Assembly (NCBI GenBank): GCA_038049695.1
Contig: CP142451.1
Span: forward strand, 68,526,001-68,590,000
Origin: Cinnamomum chago
Lineage: Eukaryota; Streptophyta; Magnoliopsida; Laurales; Lauraceae
Direction: 5' to 3'
Length of the DNA: 64,000 nucleotides
A program made the translations under genes and the position numbers. Positions 35,317-47,883 of the stretch are shown here, piece after piece; within the stretch, counting starts at the first letter, position 1, and each line of letters begins with the position of its first letter. The notes beneath the pieces were generated by a model. The model was not told where the DNA came from, searched no databases, and saw only the letters and a list, made by a program, of their open reading frames with translations.

Positions 35317-35822
35317 CAAGTCAAGAGTGGGCTCCACCACTTGAAATCTTTGTGGGCTGAAATCATGGTTTTCGGGACTTCGAACGAATTTGACGAAGAA
35401 GGGAAAAAAGATTCTCGAATTTTCTAGTTTCCAAAAAGTATATGTTTTGCGGATTTCGGGAATATCAAATTTTGGGTACAGATTTTGTGTAAAAAGACTG
35501 TTTTGCCCTCAATGCTAGGAAAGTCGGGTTTCGGGATCTTGGACGGGCACGGGATCAACATAAAAGTTATAGGGATTAATGAGATAAGTAAAACGGGATT
35601 AAAACAATAAACATAGAGATCTCAGATAATCCCCCAAGTAAACGCAAAGTAATAAAAGGAACCCTCAAATGGCCCCACTAGTCACAAAGGCGCTCAAAAT
35701 TCCCCAAACCTATACCAAAAGCTATTCTAATCCCAACTTAGTCAAAATTCACTAATCACGCTTAGGATTAAAATAAAACTTAATTAACACTAATCGAGGT
35801 CACTCGGGACGGGGTCTTACAC

Positions 35823-36830
35823 ACATGGATTCATAATTAAGAGATATATGCATTGATCTAAGGTGGGCCAATTATTACTGGGATCAAATAACACTAACTT
35901 GTGGTTTTAAAGTCTCATAATTTTTTTCTTTTAAAGTTAAGATGTTTATACATTTTTTTAAAAATCTAGAGCTAAAAAATGGTTTGATCAGTTCTAAAAT
36001 AGTATTTGTGCTACTTCAAAGGGAAAGAAGAGATTTTTGCGGATGGATTGAAATGACCATTGGCTTATGTGAAAATAAAAAAAATGGTGCATTTGTGCAA
36101 CGAGAGGATTGCACGTTTTTATTATTTTCTTTGTTAACAATATTATGTTGTTTGGTGTGACGTATTTTCCTTGCATAGAAGAAAAAAATGAATCATTTTT
36201 CCTTAATAAAGAGGACTTTGATTTTCTACGAAAATACAAAATTTCATTCTCATGAGGAAATAAAAATCTGCATAAACTAGAATCATCTTGTTGCACAAAC
36301 AAGTCCAAATAGAGTGGCTTTGTTTTATTGGGTTTTGAAATTATCAATGGGTAACAAAAACTTGAATGCATTTCTTATTACCAATATTATATATATTAAC
36401 AAAATTCGCTTTTCTATATCTTCTTTAGTAATTATTGTTGTTATTATTATTTTTATGTTGTTGAATGGATTTTTTAACGTTATCTTTGTAATAGTTTATT
36501 GTAGATGTTGACCACTTGTATCTGTGATCGAAGATGTGCTGACTGTTTTTATATAAATATGAATGAATATATTCTTATATATTTATAATTAATTTTAATA
36601 TCTCATAAATTCAAAATGTAATATCTTATTTTTTACTCCGGGCTAAGCATGGGGCGTTGTTGCTAGTTATAATACAAGAGAATGTTGTTTCCTTGAAACG
36701 ACATCATATACAGCTAATATCCATCCTCATCGGCAAAAAGCATACGTGGCATCCCACGTGAGGCTCACTCAAAACAGTTTCCATTTCGTCAGTGACGAAA
36801 CCAAACCACCCACCACCATCATCAAATCAA
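35823..36830. other. AT-rich intergenic DNA downstream of the GT47 gene
   Basis: No coding sequence or repeat family was recognised. It would include the 3' untranslated region and terminator of the minus-strand GT47 gene. ORFs are short and AT-rich. Confidence 0.5.
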
Positions 36831-39800
36831 CTACAGCCACGTGTCAGCACCCTGTTGGACGCGGTCTTCTCCGGATCGTTTGAACGACCGATGTAGCTTC
36901 CCAGACAATGCATCGAGCACCTACCACGTGGCGTCGCCCACTTGGATATGGCGGTTGAAGAGCAGGGAGCGTCCATTGGCTGGGTCCCACAGGTTGCGTT
37001 GGATGATAGAGAGGTTGGTGGCTGCCACGTGTTCGAGGATCCTGTCGAGGTTTCCAACGTTGTTCTCGGCGACGGTGAGGGAGATTTCCGGCCAGGGGAC
37101 GGAGGAGGGGAAGGGGAGGCGGATGCCGTCGGCGATGATGACGGGGACGCAACCCAGGGCCAACGACTCCACCAGCCTGGGGCTCCATGGGGCCCACCCT
37201 AGAGGGCAGAGGCAGAATACTGACCGTGCGATCTCTGATTGGTAATCAGGGAGCCTCTTCCGCTTTAGGTAGAATTTGCGATGTAGATTGAATCTGTTCC
37301 AGATCTCTGTCCTCACTTGGCTGACAAAACCAAAAATAATAATATTTTAGCAATAATAGTTTCAAGTATAAACCTGGAATATAAAAGTTCAAATATAAGT
37401 CTCATATTACATTTGAATCATGATTTTAAAATTGCTAATTGCAAACCTTAAAAGGTTAATTACCTAAAAACAAGCATCAATTGTTAAAATAAATATAATC
37501 GATGAAATGGTTCAAAATAGATGCAACTTATCCAAATGAGGTCAATCCTTTAACAAAAATAACTCAGCCAAATCAAGAGTCAACTCACTAAATCTTCCTA
37601 CCTTGATTTATGGTCTATTTGACCCAGACTTTGGGCTCTTCAATGCTTGAAGGTCTCGCCCAAGTCCGGCCATTGAGGGCACAGGAGTTAATAGGTGAGT
37701 CAAATAGCAAGTATGGGCTTCCCTCTGACCCTAATCAGGTCAGAAATCATCCCAACCCACAATCATGGACATAGATTACATACCATTAATCAGGGTCCCA
37801 CTTTATTGAAGCCACAAAGTGTGTGCGCTTTACGTTACGTGCAATGGGAGTGAGAATTTTATACTTGCTCCTCCTTTACGGCTAGTATATAATAATACGT
37901 GCACCAATAAAAGGCCGCTACTTTGGCAGAACTTTCAGTAACCGTTACGCTACAGTCACTTCCGAAACTGAAACGTAACATTCGTCACATAACAGTTTCG
38001 GCCGAAACATCAAAACCCACCACCCTACTTGCTGTAGAAGCGTCCGCTGACGTTTTTGGGATGAACTTCCATTTTGCCCCTGAAAAAAACCCAGATGTCT
38101 CTTCTTCCGTCCTCGGGCGGGTGCTCGAGCGTCCACCGAACGGTCTCGGGCGACACGTATGGCGGTATCACCACGTTCTCGACGTCCTGACATGGATGTT
38201 GGGATCTCACGCCGAATGTCTGCAGGATGATCGATTTCTTTTGGAACTCTGGGACGCCGTCTGCGATTGCCACGTGTTCCTGTCCGGTGGGCCGCACCAG
38301 AACAAAGATGCAATCAGCCAATTTAATCTAAGGAATTGGAGCAGATACATATATGTGCAATCAGGGGTGGTGTTGCATGTGATGCAAATGAAATAAGCAA
38401 GTAGGCATAATTTGATTCTGGCCTGGGTATTATAGATTACTCATTTGAGTGCAGGATATTGATGAATTGTGGGACCCACATAGCAAATTCTAACGGTCAC
38501 TGGTGTCCGTTACATATACGCTAAAAGCTGAACTCTGAAATTTGTAACATGGAACATGAGGGTCCATGCCTTTTTACCCATAGTGGGGTTGGGACCCACG
38601 AAAGTCCTCACCCATGTAAAAAGACGCTTGCTCCTGGCTAAAGAGAAACCCTAGCCACCGAAAAAGAAGCGGAAGTCGAAAATAAATATCAAAGCTTGAG
38701 TAGTTAGATGATTAGAAGCGGGGCACCCAACGCAACCCTCCTTCTTAAAGGGAATGCACCTATGAACAAATCGATCTCTTTGTTTGTACCAATCCTAGGC
38801 GTACGTGTTAATTACAATTTGGTTTGACACATGGATCATTATTGCTATCAGGCGTAATTAGAAAAATTAATATTTATGAAGGTTATTAATAAACTTTTAC
38901 CCTTCAATGAATGGTTAGGATTATTTCATCAAATACTGATAACATCTTTTTCACAACAACTTTTTTTGTATTTCTTACCTTACTTGATTGTAAAGAATAC
39001 AAGTGGCCCCGTGTGATGGGACATTTTCTCTAATACTGCACGGCAGTGGATCACGTTATATGTGTTTTTAAAATTTTTGCTTACTAGAACACCTTTAAAA
39101 CCAATTAAGAATGGAGCTTTCAACAGCAATGTAATAAAAAAAACTTAAGAAGAAGAAAAAAAGAGCGTTTACCTTTTAAAAGAGCACCTTACCTTGCCTA
39201 CTCCAAACCACAACTCTTGAGCCGTACGGCAGGGTATTATGAGGTAGGATTATCTCTAAGATCACTCCATTTGCATTATTAAAACTCTTGATTTATGTAT
39301 TTATTTACTTTATCAAGGACTCTGATTTTTTTAATTTCCAGCTATACTTTGAAAATATCATATATTATCACTATGCGCATTGATATTATTTTTAAAAAAA
39401 ATACCACTTTAGGTATTCGTCACTATATTCTTATGATATTTTCAAAAGATTGCATATATTTGGGACCATGAATTCTCCTCTACTTGTCAGAGGCCTCTAT
39501 TGTATGCTTGAATTCTAAGAATTTCTCCCAATCAAAGTGATTTTATGAATTCTCCTGCACTTGGTTTCCCAGTGCTCAACTAGTATTACTTTGAAAATTA
39601 AAAATTTATGGCCAAAAAGTGACAATTTTTTGGGTTATAACCAAGGAATTGCAAATGCCTGGACAACAATGATGCTCTTATCCGAAATTTCCAACATATG
39701 AATTCTCCTCAGAATAACGTCCAATCAAATGGGTCCTAAAATTGCCTGATTCTATAATTAAAAGTTTATATAAAAAAAAGGGACTAATTAAAGGGACTAA

Positions 39801-40609
39801 TCCAATAGCTTGGGTTAATTTCGTCTCTACTTATAATTAAAATGGTCTGAAACAGTTACACAGCACCCGATACTCAGTTTCTGGATCCCACCGGCAGCCG
39901 TTCCGTCCCAAACTAAAACTCAATAGGTTAGAACCGCCACCTTTACGTACTTAAAGTATATAGCCCTTATTGAAGTCTCCGAACGTTACGTTAGGAAGTC
40001 ACTAACCATCGTGTGGAAACAAGCTCCGAAATCGTGCGTCGCGACGAACACGTGATCCGACCCGCCACTCCGATTCCAAAACGGCATATCGGAAGCGATA
40101 CGCTGCACTGCAGACGCCATCAGCGGCCGCGCGTGGCCAATGGCGGGAAACCCATTAACAGTGCTGAAGTTGCATGAAACATAAACGGGCACGAAGAAGA
40201 AATCTGCCTCCCAGGGATCCAGGGTCCGAAACCCGCTGCCTGACAGCGCCTCGTGGATGGCCACCTCCGCCGCAAAGAGGTGGGTTTTGCACCGCTCGTT
40301 GGAGAGCCAGTCTCTGTTGTATTTTGATGGAAGATCGTAGACATAGAGCTTCATGTTAGCGGATACAAGTGGTTGAGTGGATAGGATTTGTGGGGATTTT
40401 GAGGGTGTTTTGTTGTGGGGTGTTTCGATTAGAACTCTTGAAGAAGAGGAGGGTTTGGTTTTGGATGGAGAGAGGAGGTTGTTGTTGGTGGTTGTTTTGG
40501 AAGTGGGGTAGTAGGAGGTGAAGAAGTAGAGTGAGAGAGAAAACCAGAGAAGCCATCTGAAGCATTTTCTCTTGTAGAAAGAAGAAGAAGAAGAGGTTTT
40601 TTGTTTCAT
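36831..40609 (-). CDS. IRX7: IRX7/FRA8-like GT47 glucuronoxylan glycosyltransferase, with premature stop
   Basis: Three minus-strand exons, 40609-40007, 38279-38029 and 37320-36831, have GT-AG junctions and sum to 1,344 bases, 447 codons plus stop, close to the usual length of Arabidopsis FRA8. A type II membrane anchor (about residues 18-36) is followed by a Ser/Thr/Pro-rich stem, then the exostosin domain: KLYVYDLP, EADFFFVPVYVSCNFST, the exon-2 IILQTFGV and DIWVFFRGK, and in exon 3 the nucleotide-sugar-binding block GWAPWSPRLVESLALGCVPV. The protein is a Golgi enzyme of xylan synthesis in secondary walls. An in-frame TAG at 36923-36921 (codon 418) stands where family members have Gln, removing 30 residues. 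Whether it is a true allele, a sequencing error or pseudogenisation is unknown. The gene symbol is by similarity. Confidence 0.88.
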
Positions 40610-40664
40610 ATTGTTGAGGGAGAGGGACTTGGAGTTTCAGGTTGTGGTCTAGATAGCATGGGTT

Positions 40665-40668
<4 letters not shown>

Positions 40669-40705
<37 letters not shown>
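40669..40705 (+). repeat. GA microsatellite in the GT47 5' leader
   Basis: About 18 GA dinucleotides lie 60-95 bases upstream of the ATG, so the minus-strand transcript or promoter has a CT run, which is common in plant 5' leaders. Confidence 0.85.
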
Positions 40706-40710
<5 letters not shown>

Positions 40711-41278
40711 TGGGGCTTTCGAAAGGGTTGGAAATGGAGTGGAGACCAAGGAAAGAGAGATGGTGAAACGAGTTGTTGGGTATGATTTTTTTAACTTTAT
40801 TTTATTATCTTTCTTTTATTTTGGATTGTTTGATTTTGGTGGAGACTTGGTTTTTCCTTTTTGTTTCTTGGTGATGAGGCTTCTGTTGCTTTACCTTTTC
40901 TTATGTGTGAGTATGGTGTTATGTTTGGAAGTTTTGACCATTAATTTGAGGGTGCTATGCTTTGTGGAGACCACTATAGTATGGTTAAAACACCACAAAT
41001 ATAGCACAATAAGTTGTTAGCCTTTTTTTTTTTTAAAAAAGAAAAGATGTTGGCCTAATTTCACTTCATTTGAAGTATATACAATTGGATTGCTCTTGTG
41101 TGAACAAAATTATATTTCCTATGATAAATCTGTTGGGTGTAAGTCTATCTTTGGAGTGAGATTTGCTAAAATGTTTATGATATCGGCGTCCATGTGATTT
41201 GAGCACGTTTGATCATGCAATGGTTTGTTTATTGAGTCCGAATTTAAGTGGTTTCCCACACTCTTTTTGCGAATGGGG
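40706..41278. other. Upstream region of the GT47 gene
   Basis: It would contain the minus-strand promoter. No convincing TATA box was chosen. The ORF at 40601-41020 is on the other strand and has no recognised domain. Confidence 0.4.
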
Positions 41279-41534
41279 GGTGTGGAACTCCACCTAGGAG
41301 CCCATTTATTGATAAACATGATTGCTCAAATTGAATGTCATTCCCTCTAATCATATATCCTCATATGTTACTTCGATACATAGGGGCAGGTCCCATTGCA
41401 AGATCGATTGCATGATTGATAATGTTATTAGCACAATCTTATGCATTAATATTTATGTTATCAATCAAGTGCTTGATCATATAATGAGATCAACTCTTAT
41501 TAAAATAAAATTAGAAGGTGGAGTTCCACACACC
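41279..41534. mobile_element. Candidate MITE with inverted ends
   Basis: GGTGTGGAACTCCACCT at 41279-41295 is inverted at 41516-41534 (AGGTGGAGTTCCACACACC). The 256-bp span is AT-rich and non-coding. Target duplications were not clear. Confidence 0.45.
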
Positions 41535-41707
41535 CTACAGGGTTGTAGGAGACCACAAAGGGGATCCGGACTCGTGTTTAGGGCTAACGAGCCACTTAAT
41601 TTTTAGATGACCACTTAATGCTTCTATCTATAGTGAAGTTGGGTTGCAGAAGTTCGAGATTTGGCCGCCTCACCCCCACTGTCCTGATTGTAGGGAGCTT
41701 CTAAATG

Positions 41708-41730
41708 CACCCCCCCCCCCCCCCCCCCCA
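41708..41730 (+). repeat. Poly-C tract
   Basis: About 22 C residues interrupt the left end of the candidate Mutator-like element. The right end has CCCC at the same place. Confidence 0.9.
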
Positions 41731-42684
41731 CATTTCTCTTTGCACACCCATCATTTTAAGTTTTAGTTTATTACCAATATACCCCTATGGTAAATTACCT
41801 AAAGGGATAATTAACAAACTCTCAACTCTCCCCAATTTCTTTCTACAACCACTAGCCCTCAAACTCTCAACTCTCCCTCCAATTCTCAAAAACCATTCTA
41901 CCTATTCCTCTGATACAATCCCACTCACTCTTTATCTTACTTATACTCTCAGTATTCTTCCATCACTCTTCTTCTCACCCATCTCTCATTTTTACTCATC
42001 TCTCACTCTTCATCTCGTTCATCTCTCATACTCTCATTTATCATTCTTGAGCAATGGACAAGCAAATTGTTCGTGATCATTTTAGCGACGAGAAGATGCG
42101 TTCATGAAAGTTTTTTTTTTCTTTTTGAAGTAGTTGTGTCGTGATCTATTCCGCCTCGAGTTGCTGAGCAGATTTAAATTGTTTGAACACTTAGGACTTA
42201 ACAAAAATATGTTTGTTTGGGTTTCTAGAGCCGAACAAACACGAAACAAAATAATAATAAAAAAAAAGAAGTCAAAGGAGATGATGGGCTTGCTTTTTCG
42301 CTCCCGGGCACTACTGGGGTCAGTGTGTGAGGCCCCACTCCTTGTGAACCATCATTTCAATTAATTTGAATTTTATAATTATAGTATATGTTATCTAATT
42401 ATACTATTTTGAGGGATTAGTAAGCGTGGATAGGTATTTTCCTAGGTCTCAGTCTAATTTCTAGGAATTAGTCATTTTGTGTATTTTATAGGTTCTATAG
42501 GGTGTCTATTGTAATTGTTAAAGTTAGTTAGTTAGAGGCCCTAGCTAGTAATTAAGATTAACAGGAGGGTTTCCATATGAGAATCTTTCAAATCTCCTAA
42601 AAATGACCTTAAAGCCCATGTACTTATTCTCATTTCCTACTAAACTAAGAAGGGCCCTCTGGTCATTAGCCACTCAACATAAGC

Positions 42685-42692
42685 TATATAAC
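42685..42692 (+). promoter_or_regulatory. TATA box of the Tekay-like LTR
   Basis: TATATAAC precedes a leader rich in CTCTC and containing AAACCCTAG. Confidence 0.45.
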
Positions 42693-43007
42693 AAAACCAT
42701 CCCATCTCAAACATAGGCTACTCCTCTCACTCTCATTTCCCGCTCTTTTCTCTCTTCTCTCTCATTTCCCTCTCTTTTCCTTTCTAGAAACCCTAGATCT
42801 AGAACTCTAACAAGAAGAAGAAGGTGATTATCTACAAGTTACAGCTACAACCTCTCCTAAGGATCTTTCTATCTTATTGATCTCTTCTCTCTCTACAAGG
42901 AAAGGTAATTTTCTCTCTCTAGCTCAATTTTCCTAGAAATCTCTCTTTCTCTCTTTAGATTTCTTTCCTTTTTCCAATTCTCTCACTACAACAATTTACA
43001 TTTTTCC

Positions 43008-43312
43008 CGGCGTTTTTTCCCGGCGTAAATATTAAACGCCGGGGAAAGTATTCCTTTTCCCGGCGAAAATATTTTTTACGCCGGTATAGGTCACTTTTTC
43101 CCGGCGATTTATTTTTTCGCCGGTAAAGATAACTGGGTTAATAAAAAAGTTGTTAAAAACTTTTCCCGGCGCGAATTTTCGCCGGCAAAAGTGGGTTTTA
43201 CCGGCGTATTTATATTTCGCCGGCAAATGTCTCCCGCGCCTTCATTTGGGACATCCCGCGCTGTTTGCCCGAAGTGGTTTTGCCGGCGCACTATTTGCGC
43301 CGGGCTTGATTC
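43008..43312. repeat. CACTA-2 left subterminal repeats
   Basis: TTTTCCCGGCG and CGCCGGCAAA motifs alternate in both orientations about every 20-40 bases. Confidence 0.85.
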
Positions 43313-43339
43313 ATTCCCAACATATGTTTATCGAAACAT

Positions 43340-43810
43340 ATGTTTATCGAAACCCTCTCTGTGCTTCAAACCATCTCTCTGCTTCAAACCCTTTCTCTGC
43401 GCCCATCTCTCTGCTTCTCCCTCTCCGTCTCGCAGCGCCTCTCTACTTCTCTGCTTCTCCCTCTCGGTCCATCTCCCTCATCTGCTTCTCCCTCTCGGTC
43501 CTTCTCCCTCGTCTCTGCATTTCCCCAAAGCACACAAGAAATCGCCCATCTCCCTCTCGGTCCATCTCCCTCATCTCTCTGCATCTCCCTCTCGGTCCCT
43601 CTCACCTCGTCCAGCGCCCATCTCCCTCGTCCAGCGCCCAAGCTCCCTCTCCGTCTCGCAGCGCCCATCTCCCTCGCCCAGCGCTCATCTCCCTCGTCCA
43701 GCGCCCAAGCTCCCTCTCCGTCTCGCAGCGCCCATCTCCCTCGTCCAGCGCCCAAGCTCGCAGCGCCCATCTCCGTCTCGCCCAAGCTCGGCGTCGGTTG
43801 CAGGTAATGC
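43340..43810 (+). repeat. CT-rich repeats resembling a captured 5' leader
   Basis: CATCTCCCTCTCGGTC and CAGCGCCCATCTCCCTC phrases recur many times. The region ends in a possible donor (TTGCAG|GTAATG at 43798-43808). Long ORFs in all three frames are due to this simple sequence. Confidence 0.6.
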
Positions 43811-46800
43811 GCCCATCTCCGTCTCGTCGGCGTCGTTTTCTTCTCCATCTGTCTGCAAATCTGATTTGTTCTCTTTTCCTTTTTATTTATTTTTCTTATT
43901 TTTTCCTGCTTTTAAATAAATTTTCCTCAAGCCATTAAAATAAAAAACCAGTTACAACCAGTCCAACCAGTCCAACCAGTTCTAGGATTTGGAACCTCAG
44001 GGACTACAGTTTCCTTGGCTGAAAATTTCAAGTGCACAGGCTCTGTTTTGTTGTGGTGTGGTCTACTCTAATCTTTGTTTCTAGAGGATCATTGAGGTGG
44101 TTTTAGCCATTGATGATCCATGGCTGTGGAGTGTGGGGGTGAAGCCTAAAAATCTAGATATTGACCCTACACTCGATCTTGGGCCATGGTTTATGATGGG
44201 GTTGTTATCTTAACCTTCTATCTCGTTTGCCCATTTTTATCAGTCATGGTGGGATTGATCTGGTTGTTTGTGGAATGGAGGTGTCTACTAACAACTGAGA
44301 CATGGAAATATGGAATGTGATGAGCCCAACTGATGCAGGATTAATTCATGTTTCAGTATATCTAGAGAGTCTAGTGGCAGCCACAATTGTGACCGTTTTG
44401 GGTCATCCAATGATAGGATTTTGCATTTATGAACTCTCTTGGTGACAACAAATCTCACAGTATTATATAGATCATTTTCATTCAATCACCATACAAATCC
44501 AAACAGAGAGTAGAGATACCCACTTTTTTTTTCTCAATCCAATTATGAAAACATATCCATTGAATAATTGATATAATAATGAAGAGAGTTGTATGGACTG
44601 CTTAGTGCTTACAAGAGTTTGTAAAAGGTTAAAAAAAAATTCATATTATTTATTTTAATGATCCAAAGGATTAAAAGTGATGGGGCTTCACTAGACAAGG
44701 GGAGTGACCTAAATGATATGGGAAGTCTATCCCCTCCTTTTTTTCTCCTAAATTTTGTTGCTAATGATGGGTTTCAATTCAATCTCCATGCCCTTTCCTT
44801 CCCCCAATGACAGTTAAGACGAATCCATTTCTCTAATTACAATCAATCGCATTTCCACTTTGGATTCAGTTTCTCTCCTTCTCGCCTCCTCACCTCATTA
44901 AAGCCTGATAAAACTCATGAAGATCTCTTATCTAAAAGACACTTCCTATCACATGGCAAATAATCAGACACGGCCACTGTAGTGTCATGACCAAGCAACA
45001 AGGCAAAAAATTTCCAATCCATCTATCTGGTATGCTCTCTTGGTGTTTGTATAATCGCCACACTCAATTTATGCCCATACAACGTCACAAGTATATGCAG
45101 CGGAAGTTCATGCCCTCTCGCCAACAGTCTTACGCCAAACATCCGCAACTACGTAGTAGTACAACTCTCCCCTCTCAACAATTCCGTTTCACTTTTTATT
45201 GACACTGTCAGTTTGCTGTTTGATTTTTGCTAGAAATGTGTGTCGATCAAAATCAGACAATGATATGATTGTTAATCACGGTTGGGTTTATTTACAATAT
45301 ACTTGCACTGCGTAGAGCCATTCAACTTTGAGTCCCTTTAAGTGATGTTTGGATCAGTTTTCATGGTGGTAGCCTTTTCAGTGTTGCCTTGAAAATTATC
45401 TTCTACTGTTGTTGTTTTGCCTGTTATATTAAAAAGGGCCAATCATGAGATGAGAGAGAGAGAGAAAGAGTATTTTGGCTTTTTTTTTTAATAGTGGCCC
45501 TTCAATACAAAGTAATGTTAAAAGTAGAGAAGGTGGTAACCTAATTTCTAAAATGGTTCACATCCAAATTCAATGCCTACACGATTTCAAGAATTTTACT
45601 TTATTTGCATTATAAAGTGAATGAGACCTTTATTCACTTTATTAAATCTCTTATTTTTATTCACTTTATTAAAAAATGCAAATAAGAGCAAATTTGCTTA
45701 TTAATTATTATTCTTTGGTTGTCATCATTGATCAATTTTGTCTTATTTTTACTTCTTGTGAGAAATCTCTTAAGTATTTTCTATGTCTTCATCTACTTTT
45801 GTTGGGTAATACATCAACAGCAACTGATGACATGTGGACATCATACCAAGAAGACAGTGATTTATTTATTGTCCTTTATATTTTTTTTAAGAGCAAACAC
45901 TTCCATTAGTGATTAATAAAAGTTACCTGTGATTCGTGCTTGAGATTTGAAAATGTCTATTGAATTAGTTTATTTATCAGCTTACGAGGACTGTGGGTCC
46001 AGGCCTTACAGAGCAGAAAGAGATTATTTTAGACTGTTTTTGGTCTTCCATGGTGGGTCCTTGCATAGGCATCTAGCCATAATCCCCTTTTTTCATTGGT
46101 TCAATTCTCAGCCACTGGGCTTTCTTCCTACCTTCCTTTCTTTTTTTATTCCCCCATTTTTGGTAAGTTTTAAACTCATTGGGATTAGTGAGATATAACA
46201 TAAATAGATTTGGTGTTGAACTTGCAGTAAACACCAAAGTGCCTGTGTGTTTGCATTGAATTGAAGTTGACAATGGCATATACATAACAACATTAGTACA
46301 TTACCTTTGTGGAAAATGCTTAGTTCCCAGCCATCTCTCCAATTAAATCCCAGGAAGCAAGATTCTATCTACGAAATCTGTTCCACGAGCAATTGCAAGT
46401 ACAGTCTAGCATTGTGCGTCCCACTTGGGCCCACCTTTCAGCAGTGCAGACACTCAATAGTCTTTTTATCCTATGATCTAGCAAGAGTCCTTAACTTTAT
46501 ACTCACTAAATCTTTACTCATGGTTGAATTAATCAATGTACTTCCTAGTGATTAATTAGCGAATATGGACTACTGATTTGAATGGAATGGAATGGCTTCA
46601 GCTATTCTTTCTCTTACTTTTCCCTCATTTCAAAGATGGGTCCCTTTCTACCAAGAAAAAAGATGGCTCCCTTTACTCCTCTAGAAGTTGATAGGGTACA
46701 TTTTTGAACCTATGTACAACCCTTTTGGTTTTTTTTTTTTTTTTTTTTTTTTAACGGTAACGAAAGATTTCATTCAAAAAAAAAAAAAAAAAAAGAACTA

Positions 46801-47283
46801 AGTATAGAAAACCAAAGAACTAAGCAGAACTAAGGGTGACAATATAGCTGAGATATTGGAAACATCTGGCAGAACTAAGCCCCAAGTTGACACATCTACA
46901 GGTGACAAGGTGAGACCTGTGCAACTTTGATAATTTATAATGCTGATGGAACATGCTGTTCTAGTAACATTATGCTCATTTTTGGCTCAAGTAATGGTTT
47001 ATTCTCTCCTTGGGCTCCTGGTGTTTCACTTGAGGTTGTCTAATCTGATCAAAGCCAGACTTGGCTCTTGTGGAACCCCAGAAACTCATCCATCTATTTC
47101 TTTAACTACTAAGATAACACTTCAACACAAATTTTCTTTAAATGTATGGGTCTGTCATATACTTGGTCCATTGGAAGAGTCAATACTTTCTCGGAAATTT
47201 TTTTTTTTTACGTGGAATCCTCTAATTGCACAAACGCAACCTTAAACTTACGCTTCAAATGCATTTGTGAAAATTCCTGACAG
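43811..47283. other. CACTA-2 interior, mostly non-coding
   Basis: AT-rich sequence without a recognised gene. At about 46727-46793 a T run, AACGGTAACGAAAGATTTCAT and an A run resemble the 3' end of a LINE on the minus strand. The remainder may be introns and promoter of the captured gene. Confidence 0.45.
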
Positions 47284-47577
47284 AGATTTGACGCGCAACT
47301 ACCTCAACGGTACAATCCCACCCGAATGGGGCTCTTTCAAGCGACTGACCAAAATGTAAGTTTCTACACTGCACCATGTTTGGCATTTTTTGTTTTGGAA
47401 GCAAATCATATCTTGTGTTTTCTGAATTACACATGGAGTTGGTGTGTTTTTCTGCTACTGCAGCTCTTTGACTGGAAACCGCTTATCTGGGAAAATCCCA
47501 AAGGAGATTGGGGACATTACTACTCTACAAGAACTGTATGCTTTCTTTTTTTATAAATGGGTTCTGAAATTTCTATT

Positions 47578-47624
<47 letters not shown>

Positions 47625-47883
47625 TTTGAATGTAGAGATTTTAGTAGGGAATTGGATTTTCAGGTTCCTTGAAGCCAACCAGCTTTTCAGGTTCGTTGAA
47701 GCCAACCAACTTTAAAACACAGAGTTGAAATTTTATGTCATCAAAACATTTATAGGAGGAAGCAAAATTGCTTGTCTATGCCACTGCTGAATACATCCAT
47801 TTCATTCTATGTTGCAGTGTGTTAAGGAACTGTAATCTTTATGGACGGATCCCTGCATATGTTGGGAAAGCTGGGACTCATTT
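47284..47883 (+). pseudogene. Captured exons of an LRR-VIII receptor-like kinase
   Basis: Exons at 47284-47355 and 47464-47535 are each 72 bp, one LRR each, flanked by AG acceptors and GT donors. A third intact exon is at 47818-47883 (66 bp). They encode LTRNYLNGTIPPEWGSF, LTGNRLSGKIPKEIGDITTL and LRNCNLYGRIPAYVGKAG. These match the extracellular LRRs of the At1g53430/RKF3-type kinases. All junctions are phase 2, so the frame is kept. Between them, near 47662-47711, a broken LRR exon (LEANQL) has a tandem duplication of about 28 bp. The kinase domain was not found. Confidence 0.82.

Larger units (their letters stand above)
33720..35822 (-). mobile_element. Probable LTR on the minus strand (Gypsy-like)
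   Basis: Read on the minus strand it begins TGTAAGACCCCGTCCCGAGT at 35822, a common opening for plant Gypsy LTRs. A TATA box (35316-35307) lies about 500 bases in, followed by AAACCCTAG-like leader sequence and then a set of GCTCGAGC palindromes. The left border is not defined; I place it where Tat LTR B ends. No internal region or target duplication was identified. The short ORFs here show no known domain. Confidence 0.5.

Noticed and set aside
36841..37245. Plus-strand 134-aa ORF opposite exon 3 of the GT47 gene
   Set aside because: It is the antisense shadow of a conserved exon.
37945..38313. ORFs overlapping exon 2 of the GT47 gene in other frames and on the plus strand
   Set aside because: Shadows of GC-rich coding sequence; the exon frame matches the protein family and splice sites.
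43150..43938. 262-aa and 242-aa Ser/Pro-rich ORFs
   Set aside because: All three frames are open because of CTC/TCC repeats; more likely a captured untranslated leader.
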